Assembly: GCF_002101775.1 (NCBI RefSeq)
Contig: NZ_LQPI01000090.1
Span: forward strand, 26,100 to 90,099
Origin: Mycolicibacter nonchromogenicus
GTDB lineage: Bacteria; Actinomycetota; Actinomycetes; Mycobacteriales; Mycobacteriaceae
Length of the DNA: 64,000 nt
Direction of reading: 5' to 3'
The position numbers were made by a program, and so were the translations under genes. This document shows, piece after piece, positions 43,087 through 51,466 of this stretch. How positions within the stretch are numbered: position 1 is the first letter of the stretch; the number at the start of each line of letters is the position of its first letter. Under the pieces are notes generated by a model. The model saw only the letters and a program-made list of their open reading frames with translations, was not told the DNA's origin and made no database searches.

Positions 43087-45495
43087 TCAGCCGTAGTAGC
43101 CCAACGCTTCGGCGATCTGCTGCGGAATATCGTTCAACCACTGCGGGAAGAACCCGAAGAAGTCGCCGTCGAATGCGTTGAGCAGACCCAGGTCGGACAG
43201 GCCCAAGCCGTCGATGATGCCGTTGATGTCGAGGCTGCCCAGGCCGAGGTCGGTGAGCAGTCCGTTGATCGTCACGCCGTCGAGGCCGAGGTTGCCCACG
43301 ATGGTGTCCAGATCGTAGGTGTCCAGGCCCAGCCAGCCGAGAAGCGTGCCCAGGGTCGGGTCGCCCAGCACGCTGGTCATCAGGTCGGTGATGAAGTCGT
43401 CGAGGTAGACCTCGTCGAGACCCAATCCGTTCAGGATGCTGCTGATCGACCACCCGCCCAGCAGACTCTCGAGGAAGTCGTCGAGGGTCCTGGTGTCGAA
43501 GCCCAAGTCTTCGAGGATGCCGGCGATCGAGATGCTGCTCAGACCCAACCGGTCGATCACCATGTCCAGGGAGATGTTGTTGAACCCGAGGTTGTTCAGG
43601 GTCGCCTGGATGTTGATGTCGTCCAAGCCGAGGCTGTCGATCAGGTTGTACAGACCGACGCTGCCCATGCCCCACGACTCGAACAGCTGCAGCAGGGTGG
43701 TGTCGGTCAGGCCCATTCCCTCGATGGCGCCGTCCAGCAGTTCAGTCAAGGTCGGGTCGAAGCCCCAGGCCGTCAGGAATTCCCCGACGGTCACGTTGCC
43801 GCTCAGGTCACCCAGGCCCTCGAGGAAGTACTCGATCGGCGTGGTACCGATGCCCATGGCGCCAAGCGCCTGGGTGACGGTGATGTCGGCCATGTTCATG
43901 TTCGTCACGACTTCGCCGACGGTGTTGGGACCCAACACCGCACCCAGGGTCGGGTTGCCGGCCTTCTCCAGCAGCGATGCCATGTCGGGGGCCAGAATGC
44001 CCAGCGGCGTCTCCGCAAGGCTGGGGTAGCCGCCCTGGCCGGGCAACGTGTAGAGCAGGTCGACCAGTACGACGTCGGTGACCGGAGTGTCGGGCGGGTA
44101 GCCCATGGTGTTCTCGCCGACCGGCATCATCTCCAGCAGGTCCATGATGGTCGCCTGGCCGAACTCACCCATCAGGTCGTCCAGGGTGGCGCCGGGCGGG
44201 AACATGTCGACCATCATTTCCATCAGCCCGGTGTCGGCTGTCACGCCCGGCAGGAAGCCGTCGTTGAGCAGATCGATCAGCGTTTGATTGCCGTAGTCGC
44301 CCAGCATTGCGGGAAGGTCGCCGATGGTGATCTCGCCGAGACCCAATGCCGCGAAGAAGTCCGTCAGCGGCTCGTCGGGGAACGAATCCTTGATCAGGCC
44401 GCCCACAGTCCAGGTCGGGTCGACCAAGCTGGACAGGGACTCGTCGCCCTGAGCGCCGAGCAGGTCCTTGATCAGTCCGCCCACGGTCTGGTTGTCGCCG
44501 CCCACCAGGTCCAGGACCAACTCGGACAGCGTGGGGTTGCCGATCCCGACTTCGGGCGAGTTCAGAATCGCGATCAGCAGGTCGGCGACCGAGTCGTCCG
44601 GGCCGATGCCGCCGAGCTGCTCAAGCAGCTCCGCGATGGTCGGGTTGCCGATGCCGGCCTCGTTGAACAGGCCGATCAGCAGCTCCGACAGCGGCTGCTC
44701 ACCGATCCCGAAGTCGTTGAGCAGGTCCACCGGCGTCATGTGGCCGATACCGAGGCCGTCGAGGAGTCCGATGATCAGCTCGTCCAACGGCGTGTCGCCG
44801 ATGCCGGCCTGGGAGAGCAGTTCGGTGATCGTGGTGTCGCCGAAGCCCGAGAGGTCGACGACATCGCCGATGTTGAGGTCGATTCCAGGCTGAGCCGGGG
44901 TGAGCAGGCCGTTGAACAGCGGGATGCTCAGGTCACCGATGACGGTGACGCCGGCGGTGCCGTTCAAGAAGGCGTCGAGCAGGGTAGCCGGCGCTCCGAT
45001 CAGAGCCGACAGCGCACCGAACGGGTCGCTGAAGTCAAAGATCTCGGTAAGCAACTGCTGGAACGCATTGCCCATCGCAAACCACGGGCCCAACCCGGTC
45101 AGAATCGAGTTGAGCCAGACCGGCAGTTCCAGGTCGACGCTGACCGGGAACGGGAACGCCTGGACGTTCACGGCGGGCAGCGGGTTGGTGAAGATGTTGA
45201 TGACATCCGGGATGCCGGCGATCGCCTGGTCCGGGTTGGTCAGGATGTGGACCAACAGGCCCCACATGTCGACCGAGTTCTGGTTCAGCGCCTGCAGGTT
45301 GGTGACCGTGTGCTCGATCAGGTCGGTCCACGGTGAGAAGAAGTCGCCGTCGGCGGTCAGCGCGACGGCCCGCTGCGCGGCGACGACCTGCTGCTGCAGC
45401 TGCGGCAGGTTCGACGCCATAGGGGGAACCGCGACCAGACCCACCCCAGCCACGGCCAAGCCGGTGGTGACGTATGGACGAAGTGTTTGCTGCAT
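43087..45495 (-). CDS. Secreted leucine/glycine 14-18-residue repeat protein B (802 aa)
   Basis: Starts at ATG 45495 (MQQTLRPYVTTG) behind GGGAGGG. Residues 1-30 form a signal peptide. Residues 30-210 are a non-repeat domain with P-W-T-D-L-I-E-H-T-V-T-N-L, shared with the upstream protein. From about residue 215 come units beginning G-I/F/L-G-D/N-x-T and ending L-L-x-x-L, alternating 14 and 18 residues to about 330. The C-terminal part (about 608-768) switches to uniform 14-residue units such as G-L-D-D-I-N-I-Q-A-T-L-N-N-L. Each unit is probably a turn plus short helix, stacking into a solenoid. Acidic, no cysteine pairs seen. No known family recognised. It lies 40 bases downstream of its paralog. 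Confidence 0.8.
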   Translation of the reverse strand: MQQTLRPYVTTGLAVAGVGLVAVPPMASNLPQLQQQVVAAQRAVALTADGDFFSPWTDLIEHTVTNLQALNQNSVDMWGLLVHILTNPDQAIAGIPDVINIFTNPLPAVNVQAFPFPVSVDLELPVWLNSILTGLGPWFAMGNAFQQLLTEIFDFSDPFGALSALIGAPATLLDAFLNGTAGVTVIGDLSIPLFNGLLTPAQPGIDLNIGDVVDLSGFGDTTITELLSQAGIGDTPLDELIIGLLDGLGIGHMTPVDLLNDFGIGEQPLSELLIGLFNEAGIGNPTIAELLEQLGGIGPDDSVADLLIAILNSPEVGIGNPTLSELVLDLVGGDNQTVGGLIKDLLGAQGDESLSSLVDPTWTVGGLIKDSFPDEPLTDFFAALGLGEITIGDLPAMLGDYGNQTLIDLLNDGFLPGVTADTGLMEMMVDMFPPGATLDDLMGEFGQATIMDLLEMMPVGENTMGYPPDTPVTDVVLVDLLYTLPGQGGYPSLAETPLGILAPDMASLLEKAGNPTLGAVLGPNTVGEVVTNMNMADITVTQALGAMGIGTTPIEYFLEGLGDLSGNVTVGEFLTAWGFDPTLTELLDGAIEGMGLTDTTLLQLFESWGMGSVGLYNLIDSLGLDDINIQATLNNLGFNNISLDMVIDRLGLSSISIAGILEDLGFDTRTLDDFLESLLGGWSISSILNGLGLDEVYLDDFITDLMTSVLGDPTLGTLLGWLGLDTYDLDTIVGNLGLDGVTINGLLTDLGLGSLDINGIIDGLGLSDLGLLNAFDGDFFGFFPQWLNDIPQQIAEALGYYG

Positions 45496-45535
45496 GACGC
45501 CCTCCCGGACTGAAGTTCCGAAGTATTTCTGTCGC

Positions 45536-47842
45536 TTAACCACTGAGCACCGCCGTGATCTGGTCACCCAATCCGTCGAGCCAGTAGGAGATCGAGCCCC
45601 AGAACTCGCCGATCTGAGCATTGATGAGGGTGAGGTCCTGGAGGCCCAGGGACACCAAGAGCTCGTCGACGGTCTGCTGGCCGAAGTCGCCGAGCAGCGA
45701 ACTGACGGTGGCCGCACCGAAGAGCTCGTCGACCAGCTCGTTCAGGGTCTGGTCACCCAGGCCCAGGTCGATCAACCAATCGTTGATGGTCGACGTGCCG
45801 AAGAACTGGTCGAACAGATCGCTGAGCGACTGCCCGCCGATACCGAAGTCGTTGAGCATCTCGTTGACGGTCTGCGGCCCCAGCGCCTGCCGGATTATGT
45901 CGTCGAGTCCCAGACTGCCAAGCCCGGCGTCGTCGAGCGCGTTGGCCACCGTCTGGTCGCCGAAGGCGCCGATGAGCAGTTCGCCCAAGGTCTGGTCGCC
46001 GATACCGGACTGGCTGAGCAGGTCGGCGATGGTCTCGTCGGCGGGCACCATCTGGTTGATCAGGTCCGAGAAGGTGGTGCTGCCCAGCGGCCCCAGCAGG
46101 TTCGAGAGGGGCTCGTCGGGCATACCGGCCAGCACCAGCTCGGTCAGGGTCTGGTCGGCCATGCCCGACTGGGCGAGCATCTGACCCAGGGTCATCGAGA
46201 AGTTCTGGCTGATCAGGTCGGCCATCGTCATGTCGGCCATCGGCCCGAGCATCGAGACCAGCGGGTCATTCAGCTGGTCGCCCAAGATGCTGGCGACGGT
46301 CGTGCTGGTCAGCGCGCCGGACAGCAGGTCGTCACCACCCTTGTCCAGCGGGGTCATGCCGGTGGCGACCAGCATGTCGTTGATGGTCAGGTTGCCGGTG
46401 AGGTAGGACAGGTTGCCGAAGATCTGGCCCACCGACAAGTTGGTGATGCCCAACAAGTCGGTGACGTTCTTGACCGTGACCGAGTCGAAGCCCGCGTATC
46501 CCATGACCTCGCCCAGCGTGGTCTGACCCGACGGGCCGAGGATGGTGGTGATCAGCCCGGCCATGTCCGTGTCGGCGATTCCAGCCTGCGTGAGCAGATC
46601 CATCATCGTCTGGTCGCCCAGGCCCAGCCCGCTGAGCAGCGAAGAGACGAACTCGTGGGTGGACTCCTGGCCGATCCCCATCGCGTCGAGCAGGGTGGCC
46701 GGCGTGGAGCCGCCGATACCCAGCGCATCGACCGCGGTCTGCAGCAGGCCGTTCAGCGTCAAGCTGTCGGCGCCCAGGGTGGCGAGCAGCTCGTTGACGG
46801 TCGGGTCGCCGATGCCCAGGGCCTCCAGCACGTCCAGACCCAGGTCGGCCAGCTTGAGTTCGCCCACACCGATGTCGTCGGCGATGTCCACCACGGTCGG
46901 GTTGTCGAAGCCCAGCGCCCTGGTGAAGTCGATCGCGATGTCGGCGACCTCGACGTCGCCGATTCCCAGCTGGTCCATGATGTCGGCGATGGTGGGGTTG
47001 CCGATGCCCACCGCGTCGAACACGGTGCTCAGCACGCTGGCGACCTGCAGGTCGCCGAGGCCGATCGCGTCGATCAGGTCGACCGGGGTCTGGTCACCCA
47101 GGCCCACGCTGTCCAGCAGGCCGGTCAGCATGTCCGACACCACCAGGGTGCCGATCCCGGTCTGGTCGAGCAGGCTGGCGATGGTCTGGTCACCGATGCC
47201 GAGGTTGTCGGCCAGCTCGGTCGTGGTCTGGTCGATGATCAGGTTCGCGCCGGGGACCAAGAGACCCTGGAACGCCAGCACGGGGCTGCCGGCGATGTCG
47301 ATGGTGCTGGTGCCGTTCAGCCACGCGTCGAGCAGGCGCGGAACCGCCGTGAAGATGGCCGCGAACGGGTCCAGCGGGTCGCTGGGATTAAAAATCTGGT
47401 TGAGGATGTCCTGCCAGGCGTCGTTGACCGTCACCAGCGGGCCGATCAAGCCCATGCCCAGGGTGAGGAACGGGGAGAGCAGGACCTCGATCGGGTCCTC
47501 ACCGCTGATCGAGGGCATGATCGAGAACAGGAACTCGAAGACCTCCGGCAGCCGCGACAGCGAGCCCGGGTCGCTGAAGATCTGCTGAAGCAGGTTTCCC
47601 CAGCCGTTGTCGACACCCATCGCCACCAGGTTGGTGGCGGTGTTGCTGAACAGGTCGGCCCAGGGCCCCAGGAAGTCTGCGGTGAGCTGTACCTGGTGGT
47701 GTTCGATCTGCTGAAGAACCTGAAGCGGCTCAGCTTGGGGCCGCAGCACCGCCGCGGGAACGGCCCCGTTAACCGCGATCAACGCGGCACCCGCGATGGC
47801 TACACCGGGGGTGACGTACGGGCGAAGCGCCAGCTGCATCAT
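45536..47842 (-). CDS. Secreted leucine/glycine 14-18-residue repeat protein A (768 aa)
   Basis: Starts at ATG 47842 (MMQLALRPYVTPG; ATG 47839 also possible) behind AGGAGAG. A signal peptide (hydrophobic stretch G-V-A-I-A-G-A-A-L-I-A-V) is followed by a domain with P-W-A-D-L-F-S-N-T-A-T-N-L, common to both paralogs. From residue 215 to about 430 the units alternate strictly 14/18, for example G-L-G-D-Q-T-P-V-D-L-I-D-A-I then G-L-G-D-L-Q-V-A-S-V-L-S-T-V-F-D-A-V. Later units are less regular. The protein is acidic and lacks enzyme motifs. As first gene of the minus-strand run it lies behind the AT-rich 47843-48221 region that should hold the promoter. Confidence 0.8.
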   Translation of the reverse strand: MMQLALRPYVTPGVAIAGAALIAVNGAVPAAVLRPQAEPLQVLQQIEHHQVQLTADFLGPWADLFSNTATNLVAMGVDNGWGNLLQQIFSDPGSLSRLPEVFEFLFSIMPSISGEDPIEVLLSPFLTLGMGLIGPLVTVNDAWQDILNQIFNPSDPLDPFAAIFTAVPRLLDAWLNGTSTIDIAGSPVLAFQGLLVPGANLIIDQTTTELADNLGIGDQTIASLLDQTGIGTLVVSDMLTGLLDSVGLGDQTPVDLIDAIGLGDLQVASVLSTVFDAVGIGNPTIADIMDQLGIGDVEVADIAIDFTRALGFDNPTVVDIADDIGVGELKLADLGLDVLEALGIGDPTVNELLATLGADSLTLNGLLQTAVDALGIGGSTPATLLDAMGIGQESTHEFVSSLLSGLGLGDQTMMDLLTQAGIADTDMAGLITTILGPSGQTTLGEVMGYAGFDSVTVKNVTDLLGITNLSVGQIFGNLSYLTGNLTINDMLVATGMTPLDKGGDDLLSGALTSTTVASILGDQLNDPLVSMLGPMADMTMADLISQNFSMTLGQMLAQSGMADQTLTELVLAGMPDEPLSNLLGPLGSTTFSDLINQMVPADETIADLLSQSGIGDQTLGELLIGAFGDQTVANALDDAGLGSLGLDDIIRQALGPQTVNEMLNDFGIGGQSLSDLFDQFFGTSTINDWLIDLGLGDQTLNELVDELFGAATVSSLLGDFGQQTVDELLVSLGLQDLTLINAQIGEFWGSISYWLDGLGDQITAVLSG

Positions 47843-48221
47843 GCTCTCCTACGGACACTGACTACGGACGTTGCTTAAACTTACATGAGTTTAGCGGTTT
47901 GTCGAACCGGAATTTTTATAAGGAAAAACTTCGTCCAAACCCTGGGCGATTGCACGTACTACGATACATTTCCGGAGTCGCGGAATACTGTTTGCCCAGC
48001 TTGGAAGGTTGCGCACCGGAGCCAGGGGCAGGTCCTGTGGCTTGGCTAACAGCCGTTTCAGGGACTTCGCGGCCGCTAAGGTTGGCCGGAAAATGTGCGA
48101 ATCCAACCTGATGAACTCGCTCAGGTAAGAGTCCGGTTAACCCCGGACCAGCATCTTCAGCTTCTGACCAGGACCGGGGCTATCCCCCTGCGGTCACGGT
48201 GAGCGAAAGACCGAAAATCCG
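47843..48221. promoter_or_regulatory. AT-rich intergenic region upstream of the repeat-protein cluster
   Basis: No credible gene. TAAACT-tacatg-AGTTTA (47876-47893) is a perfect 6-bp inverted repeat; read on the minus strand TAAACT also fits a mycobacterial -10 box, so this may be a promoter with an operator on it. A TATAAAAAT-like stretch lies near 47911-47922. At 48131-48148 a gtccgg/ccggac hairpin, with an alternative pairing ccccgg/ccgggg further right, may terminate the minus-strand ligase gene. All of this is prediction. Confidence 0.4.
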
Positions 48222-50093
48222 TCAGCCGGGGCCGGGGGGCTCGCGCCGCTGGCCCATCGCGTTCGCGACCAGCCGTCCCAGACCGGCGAGCAACGCCTTC
48301 TGGGCCGGCGGGGTCTCGTCCTTGGGCACCGGCTCGGCATACGAGGCCATCGCCACCAGTTCGCCGGCGACGTACTGGTCGCGACAGGCGCTGCGCTGAA
48401 TCTTGCCGCTGGTGGTGGTCGGTATCCGCATCGGCTTCAGCAGCACGACCGCCTTCGCCTCGATCCCGTGGTGGGTGGCGATCTCCGATCGGATCTTCGC
48501 GATCAGCTCATCGAGGTCGACCCCGACCGCGCTGTGGTGGTGCACCTCCTGCACCACCACCATGTACTCGGGGGCGTAGCGCGGCGTCGGCACCAGGAAC
48601 ACCGCACCACGGCTGGGCAGCAGCGCCTCGTGGCACGCCTGCACGGTCAGCTCGATGTCGTTGGGGTAGTGGCTGTAGCCGCCGATCGTCATCAGGTCCT
48701 TACATCGACCGGTGACGAAGAGCTCGCCCCCGCGAAAGAACCCCAGGTCCCCACTGCGCAGGTAGGGGCCTTGGCCGGTGTCGGCCAGGCGCGCGTTGAA
48801 AGCGAGCTCGGTCTCTTCGGGACGGTTCCAGTAGCCCACGCCGACACTCGGTCCGGACACCCAGATCTCGCCGACCTCCTCGGGGCCGCGCGCCAGCCGC
48901 GTCTCGGGATCGACGATCAGGGTCTCCTGCGTCTCCGCCTTGGCGCCGCAGCCCACCAGCGGCACCGCCCCGGTGGCGTCGGCGTCCACCTCGACGACCC
49001 GTTCCTCGCTGAGCGCGCTGCGGTCGAAGTGCCTGACCACCGGCAGTGCCGTCGCGGACATGCCGGTCACGCCCAGGGTGGCCTCGGCCAGACCGTAGGC
49101 GGGAATGAACGCCTCGGGCCGGAAGCCGGAGGGACCGAACGCCTCGGTGAAGGACTGCAGCGTCTCGGCGCTGATGGGACCGGCGCCGAGCACAGCGATC
49201 GACAGGCTCGACAGGTCGAGTTCGGCGCGCTGGGCCGGGGTGCTGCGTTTGACGCAGGCCTCGTAGGCGAAGTTGGGCCCGGCGGTGATCGTCGCCTGGT
49301 AGCGCGATATGGCCTGCATCCAGCGGATCGGGCGCATCAGGAAGGCGCTCGGCGCCATCAGCACCGTGCTGCGGCCGCCGTAGATGGTGCCGAGGATGCC
49401 CCCGACGAATCCCATGTCGTGGTACTGGGGCAGCCAGGACACCCCACTGATCGGGCTGTTCATCACCGGTGCGTCGTCGGCGGGATTGAGAGCCCAGCGC
49501 ATGATCTCGAGGTTGCTCAGATAGTTCCGGTGGGTCAGCACGCAACCCTTGGGCACCCCGGTCGACCCCGACGTGTACTGGATCATGGCCAGGCTGTCCG
49601 CAGCGACGTTCGGCCGTTCCCAGGCCGATCCGTCGTCGGAGACCTCGTCCATGGTCAGCCAGCGCAGCTTCGGCCCATTGCTCAGGCCGTCCACCGCGGA
49701 CTTCATCTTGTCCTGCGTCTTGACCGTCGCGAGCGCGAAGCGGGCATCCGCCTCGGGGACCACGGTCTCGATCCGCCGGATGGGCCAATGCTCGTCGACC
49801 GGGACCGCGACAGCGCCGGCGTAAAAACAGCCGAACAGACCGGCGATGCTGTCCACACCGGGGCGGCACAGCACCAGGACGCGCTCGCCGGCGGCGCCCT
49901 CGCGCAGCAGGGTCGTCGCGATCGAACGGGCACGCTGGTCCAGTTCGCGGTAGCTGATCCGGGCCTCTTCGACATCCCCTTCGGGGCAGAAGATGAACGC
50001 GGTCGTGTCCCCAAAACGCGCTGCCTGCTCCTGCAGCAGGTCAATGAGGTTGTCCAGCGCCAGCGGGGCCAGCGAGGTCGTCAGTTCTGACAT
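48222..50093 (-). CDS. Fatty-acyl-AMP ligase (FadD/FAAL family)
   Basis: A 623-residue adenylate-forming enzyme. It activates a fatty acid as acyl-AMP, usually for transfer to an acyl carrier or polyketide synthase. The P-loop Y-T-S-G-S-T-G-V-P-K-G is near residue 174; S-W-L-P-Q-Y-H-D-M-G is the typical FAAL motif, and the C-terminal half contains Y-L-R-S-G-D-L-G and the G-K-I-Q-R-S end. No signal peptide. The start is ATG 50093; the frame is open to 50153. No polyketide synthase or acyl-carrier gene is next to it. Confidence 0.88.
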   Translation of the reverse strand: MSELTTSLAPLALDNLIDLLQEQAARFGDTTAFIFCPEGDVEEARISYRELDQRARSIATTLLREGAAGERVLVLCRPGVDSIAGLFGCFYAGAVAVPVDEHWPIRRIETVVPEADARFALATVKTQDKMKSAVDGLSNGPKLRWLTMDEVSDDGSAWERPNVAADSLAMIQYTSGSTGVPKGCVLTHRNYLSNLEIMRWALNPADDAPVMNSPISGVSWLPQYHDMGFVGGILGTIYGGRSTVLMAPSAFLMRPIRWMQAISRYQATITAGPNFAYEACVKRSTPAQRAELDLSSLSIAVLGAGPISAETLQSFTEAFGPSGFRPEAFIPAYGLAEATLGVTGMSATALPVVRHFDRSALSEERVVEVDADATGAVPLVGCGAKAETQETLIVDPETRLARGPEEVGEIWVSGPSVGVGYWNRPEETELAFNARLADTGQGPYLRSGDLGFFRGGELFVTGRCKDLMTIGGYSHYPNDIELTVQACHEALLPSRGAVFLVPTPRYAPEYMVVVQEVHHHSAVGVDLDELIAKIRSEIATHHGIEAKAVVLLKPMRIPTTTSGKIQRSACRDQYVAGELVAMASYAEPVPKDETPPAQKALLAGLGRLVANAMGQRREPPGPG

Positions 50094-50163
50094 CTTCTGA
50101 TCTACCTTCAGGGTTCTTCGCGGTAACGGCCCACAGCGTAGCGGTCCGGGCAATTCGGCGGGG

Positions 50164-51360
50164 CTAACCCAGTGAGGCCAGCGCCCGGACCAACTGGTCG
50201 ACCTCGGCCATGGTCGAGTAGTGGCTCAATCCGATGGTGACCGCTCCCCCGATGTCGTTGACCCCGATCGCGTCCAACACCCGGGATCCGGCGTCGGCGA
50301 TCGCCAGCACCCCGTTGTCGGCCAACCGTTGCACCACCCGCTCGGCCGGCACGTTGCTCACCACGAAGCTGACCACGGGGATGCGTACCTCGGGCTCGCC
50401 GATCAGCGTCACCAGCGGCAGCGACCGCAGCGAGTTCAGCAGGTACTCGAACAGCCGGGTCAGATACCCCGCGGCCGAGCGCATCGAGACCGCCAGCCGC
50501 TCACGCCGCGTGCCCCGCGCGGATTCGTCCAGTGAGGCCAGATACTCGACACTGGCCACCAGCCCGGCCAGCAGACCGAACTGGTGCAGCCCCACCTCCA
50601 GGCGGGCCGGACCCACGGCGTTCGGATTCAAAGACACCGACCCGAATGTGTCGATCAGCGCCGGATCGCGAAAGACCAACGCGCCCACCGGCGGTCCGCC
50701 CCACGAGGCTGCGTTGACCGCCACCACGTCCGCCTCGACCTCATGGATGTCGAGCAGTTGATACGGCGCGGCAGCGGAGTGATCGACGACGGCCACGCCG
50801 CCCACCTCGTGGATCAGCTTGGTGACCGGCCGCAGGTCGGTGACGGTGCCCACCACGCCCGACCCCGAGGTGAGTGCCACCAGCCGGGTGGACTGGGTGA
50901 TCAGGTTCTCCCACTGCCAGCTCGGCAGCTCCCCGGTCTCGATGTCGACCTCGGCCCATTTGAGCTTGGCGCCGTAGCGGTTGGCCGCCCGCACCCAGGG
51001 GGCGATATTGGCCTCGTCGTCGAGGCGGGTGACCACCGTCTCGTAGCCCAGACTCACCCGCGACGACGCGGCGTCGGCCAGGGCGCTCAACAACACGGCA
51101 CGATCCGGGCCCAAGACCACCGCAGACGGATCGGCGCCCAGCAGGTCTGCCACCGCCTGGCGCGCCGCCACCAGGACCGCGGCACTGCGGCGGGCCGCCG
51201 GGTGCGGGCCGGTCGCCTTAGCCAGCGACCCCCGGAACGCCGTCGACACGGTGGTGGCCACCGAGTCCGGAATCAACATGCCCGACGGCGAATCGAAATG
51301 AACCCATCCGTCACCGAGTGTCGGGTGCAGTCCACGCACCCGAGCGACGTCATAGGCCAT
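50164..51360 (-). CDS. Cysteine desulfurase-like class V aminotransferase fold (Rv3778c-like)
   Basis: A 398-residue protein equal in length to Rv3778c. The fold is that of class V aminotransferases/cysteine desulfurases: F-D-S-P-S-G near the start, V-V-D-H-S-A-A-A-P-Y near residue 190 (the PLP-aspartate strand). Where desulfurases have S-x-H-K it reads V-N-A-A-S-W-G-G-P-P-V-G (about residue 215-225), so the Schiff-base lysine is not at the expected place. It may be a non-desulfurase or a divergent PLP protein. ATG 51360 is the start; the frame is open to 51429. Divergent from the Rv3779-like gene. Confidence 0.8.
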   Translation of the reverse strand: MAYDVARVRGLHPTLGDGWVHFDSPSGMLIPDSVATTVSTAFRGSLAKATGPHPAARRSAAVLVAARQAVADLLGADPSAVVLGPDRAVLLSALADAASSRVSLGYETVVTRLDDEANIAPWVRAANRYGAKLKWAEVDIETGELPSWQWENLITQSTRLVALTSGSGVVGTVTDLRPVTKLIHEVGGVAVVDHSAAAPYQLLDIHEVEADVVAVNAASWGGPPVGALVFRDPALIDTFGSVSLNPNAVGPARLEVGLHQFGLLAGLVASVEYLASLDESARGTRRERLAVSMRSAAGYLTRLFEYLLNSLRSLPLVTLIGEPEVRIPVVSFVVSNVPAERVVQRLADNGVLAIADAGSRVLDAIGVNDIGGAVTIGLSHYSTMAEVDQLVRALASLG

Positions 51361-51466
51361 GCCAGCCACCTTAGAACTTCTCAAGATCGACCGGTGAACG
51401 TCTCGGACTACGAGATAGCTCCCACGCACGACGAAGCCGGGTCACCTTGGCAGCCATACTAGTGCA

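Noticed and set aside
43003..47878. Long plus-strand frames antisense to the two solenoid-repeat genes
   Set aside because: They have no ribosome site or recognisable domains, are mirror images of the 14/18 repeats, and the minus-strand frames have signal peptides, ribosome sites and regular protein repeats.
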